This document shows positions 1 through 7,854 of a stretch of DNA of 64,000 bases, piece after piece. A program made the translations under genes and the position numbers. Origin of the DNA: Roseobacter denitrificans OCh 114 (GTDB taxonomy: Bacteria > Pseudomonadota > Alphaproteobacteria > Rhodobacterales > Rhodobacteraceae); contig NC_008387.1 of NCBI RefSeq assembly GCF_000014045.1, positions 1-64,000 on the forward strand, given 5' to 3'. The notes under the pieces were generated by a model, which was not told where the DNA came from, made no database searches, and saw only the letters and a list, made by a program, of their open reading frames with translations. Each line of letters opens with the position of its first letter. Positions within the stretch are counted from its first letter, which is position 1.

Positions 1-416
1 GAAAAGATCACCTGATCGGTGTCCATCTCGGCGCGCACCCGGTCGGTAAAACCCACGGGGATCGTCGATTTGACCACGATGGTGGCGGTGGGGTTCAGGG
101 CGATCACATCGGCGATCACGGCCTCCACCGACGAGGTATCAAAGAAGGCCGTTTTCGGGTCGTAATTCGTAGGCGTCGCCACGATCACGTAATCGGCCCC
201 CTCAAAGGCGGCGGCCTTGTCCAGCGTCGCCGTGAGGTTCAAGCCCCCTTGTGCGAGGCGCGCCTCGATGTCGGGGTCCATGATCGGGGCCTGCCCGGCA
301 TTGAGCGCGGCAACGCGGTCCGCATCCAGATCAAGCGCGACCACAACGTGGTCCTGCGCCAGCAGAACCGCGTTGGACAGACCCACATAACCTATGCCTG
401 CAACCGCTATCTTCAT
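1..416 (-). CDS. ugd: UDP-glucose 6-dehydrogenase, N-terminal part (3' end outside window)
   Basis: This enzyme oxidises UDP-glucose to UDP-glucuronate with NAD, supplying an acidic sugar for cell-surface polysaccharide. The first 138 codons are visible on the minus strand. They begin with an ATG at 416-414 and a Rossmann dinucleotide-binding motif (GIGYVG, about residues 7-12). Further segments are typical of the UDP-glucose/GDP-mannose dehydrogenase family: an acidic residue at the end of the second strand (ALDLD), VATPTNYD near residue 85, and VVKSTIPVGFT near residue 120. The reading frame is open to the left edge, so the catalytic Cys domain lies outside. It is transcribed away from the rest of the locus. 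UDP-glucuronate fits the epimerase gene at 50950. The family is certain; the exact sugar (UDP-Glc or a related hexose) is inferred. Confidence 0.9.
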   Translation of the reverse strand, partial: MKIAVAGIGYVGLSNAVLLAQDHVVVALDLDADRVAALNAGQAPIMDPDIEARLAQGGLNLTATLDKAAAFEGADYVIVATPTNYDPKTAFFDTSSVEAVIADVIALNPTATIVVKSTIPVGFTDRVRAEMDTDQVIF

Positions 417-815
417 ATGTCCTGTTCCTTGTATGTCCTGCAACCCCGTGAAGGGCAGCGTCCTGCGCGCTTTCTAAGGAGAATGCAGCGGTTTCGCACG
501 CGAAATCTCCGATTTCAAACCTTGTGGCGCAGTATTTTACGTCAAAGCCGGCGCACCCGGTGCTGTCTGCACTCAGGGGTTTCCACGCGTTGGGTGACAT
601 TTGAGGCCCGGGGCAAACCGCGACATGCCTTAACAAGAGGTTGCGCCACCGTCTGGTCTGTTAGCGCGCCGCTTACACTGCCTTGCGATGCTGCGCGCAT
701 ATTCCGGCAGTGACAGACGGGGCGTCCTGCGCCGCCCGCAGCCCTGCCGCGCGGGCACAGGCAAGCGGCCCGCGCCCGGATGTCACCGCCGCCCTACCCC
801 CGAAAGGACCACACC
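417..815. other. Intergenic region upstream of ugd and the small-gene set
   Basis: About 400 bases lie between the divergent ugd gene and the first small gene. The short open frames here have no ribosome binding site and look like GC-rich chance frames. A near-palindrome at 492-505 resembles the centromere-like sites beside parB. Promoters for both directions must lie here, but I cannot point to clear -35/-10 boxes. Confidence 0.5.
492..505. promoter_or_regulatory. Degenerate parS-like palindrome TTTCGCACGCGAAA
   Basis: The 14 bases match the perfect palindrome TTTCGCATGCGAAA found at 53587-53600 and 54696-54709, except for one central base (C for T). It lies about 75 bases upstream of the ugd start codon. 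It could be an outlying ParB site or a chance match. I cannot compute its expected frequency, so confidence is low. Confidence 0.3.
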
Positions 816-1076
816 ATGGCATGGAACGACAGCACGACCCCCTTTGATATTGACCCCGGAGAGCAACACCACCGGCCAATGACCATCGTCGTGGAACCAA
901 ATGGCGGGTCTGCCCAGATCCAGTTTCGCGACAGCGGGGGCAACTGGGTCACGCCGGATGCGGCGGAATACACGCTGACACAGGCCGGCCCCACCCGAGT
1001 GGAGCGCGCCAACACGCCCCCCATCAGGATCATCGCCACGGGTGCGGCAAAATTCGAAGTGACGCTGAACACATGA
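816..1076 (+). CDS. Small hypothetical protein, 86 aa
   Basis: I do not recognise this protein. The ATG at 816 is preceded by a purine-rich site (GAAAGGA, 802-808) at good spacing, which decides against an in-frame ATG at 780. The product is hydrophilic, with no signal peptide or membrane segment and many alternating Thr/Val/Ile stretches that suggest a small beta-sandwich. The C-terminal half (about 55-86) ends in an IRIIATGAAKFEVTL strand pair. Its stop overlaps the start of the next small gene (ATGA at 1073-1076), and the esterase gene follows, so the three are probably one transcription unit. Such short beta proteins occur in phage tails and as carbohydrate-binding modules; neither can be shown here. 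Confidence 0.6.
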   Translation: MAWNDSTTPFDIDPGEQHHRPMTIVVEPNGGSAQIQFRDSGGNWVTPDAAEYTLTQAGPTRVERANTPPIRIIATGAAKFEVTLNT

Positions 1077-1288
1077 CGCCTGCGCCTCTGCCGCTTGGGC
1101 CGCTGACCACATCCTTGCTGTCGCGCATGGTGCAGACGGGTCTGCCTGACGTGCAGGGCGCGACCCCCGGTCTGCCCCTGACAGTAAGTTTTGGGGATGG
1201 ATCGGTACAGATCACCCCTCAGCGCCCAGCCCCCACCGCCGCGTTCACCGCCCTTTTTGGCGACGCCACCCTCACGATCACCCCCTAA
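1073..1288 (+). CDS. Small hypothetical protein, 71 aa, with an internal beta repeat
   Basis: I do not recognise this protein. It overlaps the preceding gene by four bases (ATGA), which implies translational coupling, and its stop lies nine bases before the esterase start. The C-terminal half holds two similar segments, VSFGDGSVQITP (about 38-49) and ALFGDATLTITP (about 60-71), so it is built on a short repeated beta hairpin. There is no signal peptide or transmembrane segment. The tight packing with its neighbours is the best argument that it is real; function is unknown. Confidence 0.5.
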   Translation: MTPAPLPLGPLTTSLLSRMVQTGLPDVQGATPGLPLTVSFGDGSVQITPQRPAPTAAFTALFGDATLTITP

Positions 1289-1297
1289 GGAGGCGAC

Positions 1298-3151
1298 ATG
1301 CCCGACAATTTTCTCATCGTCCCATCCGCAGATGTGCAGGGGGGCAGGCTCACCACGCTGAGCAATGCGATCTCGACCACCGATCTGAACCTGACCGTCA
1401 CCGGGCTGAGCAATGACACCGAACTGGTGGTCTACCAGCTCAGCACCGGCGTGATCGGCACGCCGCAGGCTGCAGCGCAACCGCGCGAGACCCATGTCTT
1501 TGCGCTGATGGGCCAGTCCAACATGATCGGCCGTGCCGCTTTTGATGGCGGCGCGAAATGGCCCGACGGCACGCTGCAGATCGGGCGGGGCGGGGACGAG
1601 GACGGCGCCATCATCCCGGCCCGCAACCCCGCCGACGGGCCTGCGACGTCGCGCCCGCTGGCGCATACGGGCGCAAGGCTGGGGAACATGGGGCTCGATA
1701 TCCAGTTTGCGATCGACTACCTTTCGGACAAGCCCGATGTCACCTTGCTGTTCATCCCCTGCGCGCAGGGGGCCACCGGATTTTCAAACGGCGCATGGAA
1801 CCCGGGCGACTGGCTCTACAATCGCGAAACCGCCCGGATCAACGCGGCGATGAACGCCAATCCCGAATTTCTGTTCCAGGGCTTCCTGTGGCATCAGGGA
1901 GAGACGGATACGGGCATTCCCGGCACCTATGGCGGTCTGCTCGACAATCTGATCGCGGGTCTGCGCCGCGATGTAACGGCGGCGACACCCACGACCCCCT
2001 TCATTCTGGGCGGGCTGGCCGCAGGCAATGCGGGACGCGATGCCATCACCGGGATCATCGCCGCCACGCCGGGTCGTGTGCCCTATACGGCCTTTGCGCC
2101 CACCGCTGATCTGAGCCTGACGGACGCCAATCATTTTGATGCGGCTTCCTTCCGCACCCTTGGCGCGCGCTATGCTGCCGCCCTTGCCAGCGCCGCCGCG
2201 AACCAGCCCGGCGCGCCGGGCATCCCCACGGGCCTCAGCGCCGTTGCAGGTGACACAGAGGTCACCCTGTCCTGGAGCGCACCTGCAAACACCGGTGGCA
2301 CGGCCCTGTCCGATTACATCATCGAACGCGACAGCGGGTCCGGCTTTGCAGCCTTGGCCGACGGCACGGGCACCACCACTGGCTATACCGACAGCGGGCT
2401 GAGCAATGGCACGACCTATGCCTACCGGGTGCGCGCGGTGAATGGCACCGGAACGGGGGCGGCCACCCCCCCACAGAGCGCGACGCCTGCGGCCCCCGCG
2501 ACCGGCCCTGTGGCCGAGGCGGGTGCGCAGGCCCATTGGCTCTTTGGCGCCGACAATCCCACATATGCCGATCTGGTCAGTGGGCGGATCGCAACAGGCC
2601 CCGCCCATGCCCTGGAGGCTGCCTATATGACCAGCCCTGCGGGGATCAGGCAGGGGCGCGATACAGGGATTGCAGAGGCGGATGCGCAGACCATGTGTTT
2701 TGTGTTCCAGCTGGCGGGCAGCGCCAACTCCATGATCGGCGGCACGCTCACCACATCGGGCAGCAATGGCGTCTCGCCCTATACCAGCGCAACCACGGGC
2801 ATCTACGCCAACATGCGCGGCGGGTGGGGCAATCCAGCGATCAGTTCGGCATCCCCCTACAGAACCCAGTTTGTCTTTGCGGCCGTGTCCAAGAACGTGG
2901 CAACGGGCAACTATGTGCTCTTTGCAGGCAATGGGGCAGGCCACGACGTCCTGACCGGCACATCGGCCCAGACGACCTCGCCGCGCACCATCGGGATCGG
3001 CAACCTGCATTTCGACCGCGCCAATTTCAGCGGCCAGATTTCCATCGCAGAGGCGATCCTCTTTGACAGCGCCAAGACCGAAATTGAACTGACAGAGATC
3101 TACGACCGCAGCCGCACCCGTCTGGCAGCACGCGGGCTGACGGTGGTTTGA
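1298..3151 (+). CDS. Modular SGNH/SASA-type carbohydrate esterase with fibronectin III domain
   Basis: This is probably an acetyl esterase acting on O-acetylated polysaccharide. Residues about 65-300 carry the blocks of the sialate-O-acetylesterase/acetylxylan-esterase (SASA) group of SGNH hydrolases: GQSNM with the nucleophile Ser74, WHQGETD near residue 200, and a DANH motif near residue 275 with the catalytic Asp/His. A fibronectin type III domain follows (about 305-395). The C-terminal 200 residues look like a concanavalin/LamG-type beta-sandwich that may bind glycan. The first 60 residues form a separate small beta module. No signal peptide is visible, so the route out of the cell, if there is one, is unclear. 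The ATG follows an AAGGAGG site at 1288-1294. The 617-residue length suits a multidomain enzyme. The fold is well supported; the substrate is inferred from the polysaccharide context. Confidence 0.8.
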   Translation: MPDNFLIVPSADVQGGRLTTLSNAISTTDLNLTVTGLSNDTELVVYQLSTGVIGTPQAAAQPRETHVFALMGQSNMIGRAAFDGGAKWPDGTLQIGRGGDEDGAIIPARNPADGPATSRPLAHTGARLGNMGLDIQFAIDYLSDKPDVTLLFIPCAQGATGFSNGAWNPGDWLYNRETARINAAMNANPEFLFQGFLWHQGETDTGIPGTYGGLLDNLIAGLRRDVTAATPTTPFILGGLAAGNAGRDAITGIIAATPGRVPYTAFAPTADLSLTDANHFDAASFRTLGARYAAALASAAANQPGAPGIPTGLSAVAGDTEVTLSWSAPANTGGTALSDYIIERDSGSGFAALADGTGTTTGYTDSGLSNGTTYAYRVRAVNGTGTGAATPPQSATPAAPATGPVAEAGAQAHWLFGADNPTYADLVSGRIATGPAHALEAAYMTSPAGIRQGRDTGIAEADAQTMCFVFQLAGSANSMIGGTLTTSGSNGVSPYTSATTGIYANMRGGWGNPAISSASPYRTQFVFAAVSKNVATGNYVLFAGNGAGHDVLTGTSAQTTSPRTIGIGNLHFDRANFSGQISIAEAILFDSAKTEIELTEIYDRSRTRLAARGLTVV

Positions 3152-3411
3152 TCGGAAAGGGGTTTGCCATTGCAGGACCTTTCCGGCGAGAATCGTCATC
3201 GGCCAAATGCAGGCAGGCAACGATTGACCGGGGGCGGTGCGCGATCAGCGGACCGCCAGACGACCCCCCCTTTGACGATCGCATCCGGCAAATCGCAAGC
3301 CGAGACCCGTGAAAATACCATCACACTTTGGTAACTTACAAAGCCGTGGCCCCTATACAGATACCGGGCAATCGGGGTACACCTTGCCCGCATTGAAACC
3401 CGGTATCGGTA
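3152..3411. other. Intergenic region before the polysaccharide assembly genes
   Basis: No gene is visible. An 8-bp inverted repeat (CGGAAAGG ... CCTTTCCG, about 3153-3185) follows the esterase gene but has no T-run. It is at best a weak terminator or an mRNA-stabilising hairpin. The promoter for the gene at 3412 should lie in the right half. Confidence 0.35.
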
Positions 3412-4581
3412 ATGAACGCCCAAAGTCTTCCCCAGATTGCGATCCTTGGCTGCGGTTATGTCGCCAATATGTACCGCCTGACGCTTGCGATGCATCCCGA
3501 CTTGCGGCTGGTCGGTGTTTATGACCGCGAACGCTCGCGCTGTGAGACCATGGCGCGGCTGACTGGTGCCAGGGCCTATCCCGATTTTCAGGCCCTGCTG
3601 GAGGATCCGGCGACCGGCATCGTGCTGAACCTCACAAACCCGTCTGAACATTTCGAAACCACCCGCGCCCTGCTGGCAGCGGGGAAACACGTCTATAGCG
3701 AAAAACCGCTGGCCATGCGGCTGGATCAGGCGCGTGAATTGACCACATTGGCCAAGGCTGGCGGGGTGCATCTTGTCTCCGCACCCTGCACCCTGCTGAA
3801 CCCCGTCGCCCAGACTCTCTGGCATGCCGTGCAGGAGAGTGGCGCGGGCCGCATCCGTCTCGTGCATGCCGCGATGGAAGATGGGATGGTCCCGCGCGCG
3901 CCTGTCGCCAAATGGATCAACGAGGCCGGTGTCGCCTGGCCTGCGGTGGATGAATACCAGGTCGGCTGCACGGTGGAACATTCGGGCTATGTGCTCACAT
4001 GGCTCTGTGCGATGTTTGGCCCCGTGACCCGCATGACTGCCCATACCGAAGAACTGATGCCGGACAAGATCCCCGGGCTTGACCTGCATCCCGCCCCTGA
4101 TCTGTCCGTTGCGACGCTACGGTTCGAAAGCGGTGTGGTGGCGCGCTTGACCAACGGGCTTTATGCCGATCATGACCATCAATTGCGCCTCTTTGGGGAT
4201 GAGGGTGTGCTGACCGTGGATGATCCACGCAGTGATACCTCCGACATCCGCCTGCAAACCTATCGCACCATCAGGCGGCGGCGGTTCTTGCAAAAGCGGG
4301 GGCGCAAATTGCCCAAGCGGGGCGGGCCGGAAAAGATCGTGGGCTACCGCGGATCGCAAACACGGGATTTCTGCCGCGCCATCGCGGATATGGCGCGGGC
4401 CATCGCGCAGGGCCGTGCGCCCTACACCGGGGCTGATTTTGCGCTGCACATCACGGAAGTGACACTGGCGTGTCACTTCGGCACGCACCCGAGTGGGGCC
4501 GAGGCGGGGTTTGACGGGGGGCTTGACCAGATGCCCTATGTGCCGACCACCCGCTTTGATCCGATGGCGCCGCTGCCATGA
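3412..4581 (+). CDS. Gfo/Idh/MocA-family NAD(P)-dependent oxidoreductase
   Basis: This is a sugar-modifying oxidoreductase, probably acting on a nucleotide-activated sugar for the polysaccharide repeat unit. The N-terminus is a Rossmann domain with GCGYVA (about 13-18). Near residue 95 is the family's EKP motif, whose Lys takes part in cofactor binding and catalysis. The remaining 270 residues form the mixed alpha/beta C-terminal domain, with a catalytic-type His in VEHSGY near residue 185. Length (389 aa) is normal. It is the first gene of a three-gene run and overlaps the epimerase gene by four bases (ATGA, 4578-4581). The substrate cannot be read from sequence; UDP-sugar 3-dehydrogenation is a common role for relatives in such loci. 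Confidence 0.8.
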   Translation: MNAQSLPQIAILGCGYVANMYRLTLAMHPDLRLVGVYDRERSRCETMARLTGARAYPDFQALLEDPATGIVLNLTNPSEHFETTRALLAAGKHVYSEKPLAMRLDQARELTTLAKAGGVHLVSAPCTLLNPVAQTLWHAVQESGAGRIRLVHAAMEDGMVPRAPVAKWINEAGVAWPAVDEYQVGCTVEHSGYVLTWLCAMFGPVTRMTAHTEELMPDKIPGLDLHPAPDLSVATLRFESGVVARLTNGLYADHDHQLRLFGDEGVLTVDDPRSDTSDIRLQTYRTIRRRRFLQKRGRKLPKRGGPEKIVGYRGSQTRDFCRAIADMARAIAQGRAPYTGADFALHITEVTLACHFGTHPSGAEAGFDGGLDQMPYVPTTRFDPMAPLP

Positions 4582-5579
4582 GTGCGGCGATCGTCATCAC
4601 CGGGGCGGCGGGGTTCGTGGGTCGCGCCTGTGTCGCGGCGGCGCGTGCTGCGGGTCATCCGGTCCGTGCTGTTGTGCGCCGCGATCACGATCTGCCTGCT
4701 GAGTGGGACGAAGGCGTTGAGGTGCATCAGGCCGATCTGGCAAAGGCCCCTGATCTGAATGCGGTGCTGGCCGGCGCCTGCGCGGTGATCCATGCGGCTG
4801 CGGGTGCCGGTGACAGCCACGCAGCGGATACGCAAGACGCCACCGCGCATCTGATCGCGTCCATGACAGGGCAAGGGGCCCGGCTGGTGCTGGTGTCGTC
4901 GCTCTCCGTTTATGGCTATGCGGCCGTCCCCGATCACGCCACACTGGATGAAACCACACCGCCTGATCCCGACATGGCGCGCCGCGATGCCTATACCCGC
5001 GCGAAATACGCACAGGAGATGCAGGGGGTTGCGGCCGCCCAGCACCACGGGCTTGATCTCTGGATCCTCCGCCCCGGGGCGATCTATGGCCCTGACCGGC
5101 TGTGGTCTGCGCGGTTGGGCTATCCCAAGGGCGGCCGGGTGCTGGTCCCCGGCGGCGACGTGCCCGTGCCTGCGATCCATGTCGACAGCTGTGCGGCAGG
5201 GCTTGTGGCGGCCTGCACGGCAGCACGCCCGGCGCGCAGCGACCTGCCGATCATTACCGGAACGGGCAGTGTCTCTACCGTCAATCTGATCGATCCTGCG
5301 CCGCCCCACCAGCGGGATTGGCTGGAGGCGATTGGCAAGACATCCGTGACAGCGCTGCCGGTGTCCCTGTTGATGAAAATGGCGCGCGGGCTTGATCTGG
5401 CAGGGGATCTGTGGCCCGCTTTTGGTCGCCGTCTGCCGGTGGGTCTGCGCGAGGCGACACTGGCGGCCCGCTTCAAACCGCTCAGGTATTCCCGCGCGCG
5501 GGCCGAGGATTGGCTGGGGCATCACCCCGCCACGGATTTCAAAACCCATATGCAGAGCCTGACCGGGGAAGCTTCCTGA
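4578..5579 (+). CDS. NAD-dependent epimerase/dehydratase (extended SDR)
   Basis: This is a nucleotide-sugar epimerase, dehydratase or reductase of the extended short-chain dehydrogenase family. The N-terminus has the GxxGxxG motif (GAAGFVG, about 9-15). The catalytic Tyr/Lys pair is seen as YTRAK near residue 140, with an upstream SSLSVYG serine segment. The middle holds IYGPDRLW and a Pro-rich lipped substrate region as in galactose-epimerase relatives. Length is 333 aa. It overlaps the oxidoreductase gene upstream and shares TGATG with the glycosyltransferase downstream, so the three are translationally coupled. It probably works with the oxidoreductase to make a rare sugar; the product is unknown. 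Confidence 0.8.
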   Translation: MSAAIVITGAAGFVGRACVAAARAAGHPVRAVVRRDHDLPAEWDEGVEVHQADLAKAPDLNAVLAGACAVIHAAAGAGDSHAADTQDATAHLIASMTGQGARLVLVSSLSVYGYAAVPDHATLDETTPPDPDMARRDAYTRAKYAQEMQGVAAAQHHGLDLWILRPGAIYGPDRLWSARLGYPKGGRVLVPGGDVPVPAIHVDSCAAGLVAACTAARPARSDLPIITGTGSVSTVNLIDPAPPHQRDWLEAIGKTSVTALPVSLLMKMARGLDLAGDLWPAFGRRLPVGLREATLAARFKPLRYSRARAEDWLGHHPATDFKTHMQSLTGEAS

Positions 5580-6835
5580 TGGTTGAAACCTGCCAAGGCC
5601 CTGTCGCCTATCTGTCGGGCGAATACCCGCGTGCCACGGATACCTTTATCCAGCGCGAGGTGGCGCAATTGCGCGCCCAAGGATTGGAGGTGCTGACCTG
5701 TTCGATCCGCAAGACCGACAGCAAACACCATGTGGGCCCCGAACAGCGCGCTGAATTTGCCGCCACCTTTCAGGTACAGCAGCAGGCAAAGAACCCCGCG
5801 CACCTGGTGCGGGCGCATCTGTCGGTGCTGCGGCGCGCGCCCGGGCGCTGGTTCGGTGCCGCTGCACTGGCCTGGCGCATCGCCCCGCCGGGGATCCGCG
5901 CAGGCCTGTGGCAGCTGTTTTATTTCCTGCAAGCCGCCGTTCTGGCCGATCATCTGCGCAAGCGCGGTGTGAGCCACCTGCACAACCATTTTGCCAATTC
6001 AAGCTGTTCGGTGGCGATCCTGGCCTCCCGGATGAGCGGCATTCCGTTCAGTTTCACCATGCATGGCCCGGCGATTTTCTATGAACCAAAACACTGGCGG
6101 ATCGACGAGAAGATGGCACGGGCCAAATTCATCTCCTGCATCAGCCATTTTTGCCGTGCGCAGGGGATGATGTTCGCGGATCAGGCGCATTGGCCGAAAC
6201 TCAAGATCGTGCATTGCGGTGTTGATCCTGACAAATATGGCCAGACCCCGCGCACCACCTTCGGCAAGCATATTGTTTTCGTGGGGCGTCTGGATGCGAT
6301 CAAGGGTGTGCCGCTCTTGCTGGACGCTGTTGCGGCCCTGCGCGAGCGCCACCCGGATGCGCGTGTCAGCATCGTCGGGGATGGGCCACACCGGGCGCAG
6401 CTGGAACAGCAGGCCGCACGGCTCGGGTTGGGTGAAATGGTCCACTTTCTGGGCTATCGCTCGCAGGACGCGGTGGCCGACCTGTTGGCGCAGGCGGACA
6501 TGCTGGTCCTGCCCAGTTTTGCCGAAGGGGTGCCCGTGGTCCTGATGGAAGCGATGGCCGCGCGCCTGCCCGTGATCGCCAGCCAGGTCGCCGGTGTGGG
6601 CGAATTGGTGGAGGATGGTGTGTCAGGCCATCTGATCCCCGCAGGCGATACGCAAAGCCTGATCGCGCGGATGGATCATCTGTTATCCCACCCTGAGGTT
6701 TGCGCGAAAATGGGAGAAGCGGGTCGTGCAAAGGTCGTGGCAGATTTCGACATCCGCAAAGAGGCTGCCTGGCTGAAAACGCTGATCACCAGTGATGACC
6801 CCGCAGACCGTCCCTTGCGGCCTGGCGACCTATAG
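5579..6835 (+). CDS. Glycosyltransferase family 4 (GT-B)
   Basis: This is a retaining GT-B glycosyltransferase that adds a sugar from a nucleotide donor to the lipid-linked repeat unit at the cytoplasmic face. The C-terminal domain has GRLDAIKG near residue 235, a VGDGPH segment near 265, and an E-x7-E type donor-binding motif (FAEGVPVVLMEAMA) near residue 315. The N-terminal acceptor domain contains HLHNHFANSS near residue 135. An in-frame ATG further upstream (5411) is available. The start at 5579 is preferred because it overlaps the upstream stop (TGATG) and gives the usual length of 418 aa. It meets the convergent gene at 6830 tail to tail with a six-base overlap. Confidence 0.85.
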   Translation: MVETCQGPVAYLSGEYPRATDTFIQREVAQLRAQGLEVLTCSIRKTDSKHHVGPEQRAEFAATFQVQQQAKNPAHLVRAHLSVLRRAPGRWFGAAALAWRIAPPGIRAGLWQLFYFLQAAVLADHLRKRGVSHLHNHFANSSCSVAILASRMSGIPFSFTMHGPAIFYEPKHWRIDEKMARAKFISCISHFCRAQGMMFADQAHWPKLKIVHCGVDPDKYGQTPRTTFGKHIVFVGRLDAIKGVPLLLDAVAALRERHPDARVSIVGDGPHRAQLEQQAARLGLGEMVHFLGYRSQDAVADLLAQADMLVLPSFAEGVPVVLMEAMAARLPVIASQVAGVGELVEDGVSGHLIPAGDTQSLIARMDHLLSHPEVCAKMGEAGRAKVVADFDIRKEAAWLKTLITSDDPADRPLRPGDL

Positions 6836-7768
6836 GCGGGCCAGCCGTGCCTCCCAGACCGGGGTCTGCCGGGTGACGATTTCGGCAGTGGCCTTGGACT
6901 TGCCCGCAATCAAAGCGCGACGCTGATACTGGCGGATAAAGGAGCGTAATTCCGCATCTTGTTGCTGTGGTGTACCCTTGAGGGCCGCACGCACATAGCC
7001 CCACCAGCTGGCCGCGCCGCCGATCACATAGGGCGGATGGGCCATGCGAAAGACGCAACTGGCGGTGAAAAACAGGAAATCCGACCCCATGTAGTATTGC
7101 CCGAAGCCGTGGCGCATGCGGCCTGTCAGCACGTTCTGCTGGCTTGATCCCATGGGGCGCAGGTGTTCGAATTGCAGTTCCACATCGTCCCAGCTGCAGG
7201 CGATCCAGCCCAGTTGGCGCGCCTTGTGGCAGTCGATTGCATCCCACATGACCTCTCGGACAAAGCCGCCGATCTCCTGAAAACAGGCCAAGCGGTAGAA
7301 TTTGGTCATGCCGACCGACATTTCATCCCCGCATTTTTCGGAAATCCGCCGCCCGCCCGCGCCGGCGAACCAGGGCTTGCCCGAACAGGTGCCGATGCGT
7401 GGATTGGCTTCCATCCGGTCCATCAGGCCGGAGAAATAGGTGCGCGGCAGATCCAGATCGAGGTCGAGTTTGCAGATATAGTCAAAATCCGTCATCTCCA
7501 GCTGATCCATGCCGAAATAGAACGCCTCGATCACACCGGGCCCCACGGCGCGGTGACCCCGGTCCGGTTTGGGGACGATGCGGATCCAGTCATGCAGGGC
7601 GGCATATTCGGCGAGGATCTGCGGTGTGGCATCGGTAGAGCCATCATCCACGATGATCCACAGGGCGGGCGTGTCCTGCTGTGCCACGACCGAGTCGAGC
7701 GTACGACGCATGTAATCGGCCTCATTGCGGCAGGGCGTGATCAGGGCATAGCGGCGTTGTGCGGTCAT
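6830..7768 (-). CDS. Glycosyltransferase family 2 (GT-A)
   Basis: This is an inverting GT-A transferase, soluble, with no clear membrane segment. It shows an N-terminal nucleotide-binding strand (ALITPCRNE, about 8-16), DDGSTD at about 41-46 and a KLDLDLDLP segment at about 100-108 that carries the metal-binding Asp cluster. In-frame starts further upstream exist (ATG 7798, TTG 7816). I chose ATG 7768 because the family strand begins a few residues later. The 3' end overlaps the convergent gene by six bases. It lies just downstream of the polymerase gene on the same strand, 86 bases away, so the two are probably co-transcribed. Donor and acceptor are unknown. Confidence 0.8.
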   Translation of the reverse strand: MTAQRRYALITPCRNEADYMRRTLDSVVAQQDTPALWIIVDDGSTDATPQILAEYAALHDWIRIVPKPDRGHRAVGPGVIEAFYFGMDQLEMTDFDYICKLDLDLDLPRTYFSGLMDRMEANPRIGTCSGKPWFAGAGGRRISEKCGDEMSVGMTKFYRLACFQEIGGFVREVMWDAIDCHKARQLGWIACSWDDVELQFEHLRPMGSSQQNVLTGRMRHGFGQYYMGSDFLFFTASCVFRMAHPPYVIGGAASWWGYVRAALKGTPQQQDAELRSFIRQYQRRALIAGKSKATAEIVTRQTPVWEARLARL

Positions 7769-7854
7769 GGGAAGTTCCGTTCCGGGGGCATGAGACATTC
7801 CAATATGTACCCCCAATGATAAGAGAATATGAAAATATCAAGGCCGGGCTGCGT

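Noticed and set aside
1784..3220. Open frame of 478 codons on the minus strand opposite the esterase gene
   Set aside because: Antisense shadow of a GC-rich gene: Cys/Arg/Gly-rich product without motifs, and the plus strand has a clear enzyme.
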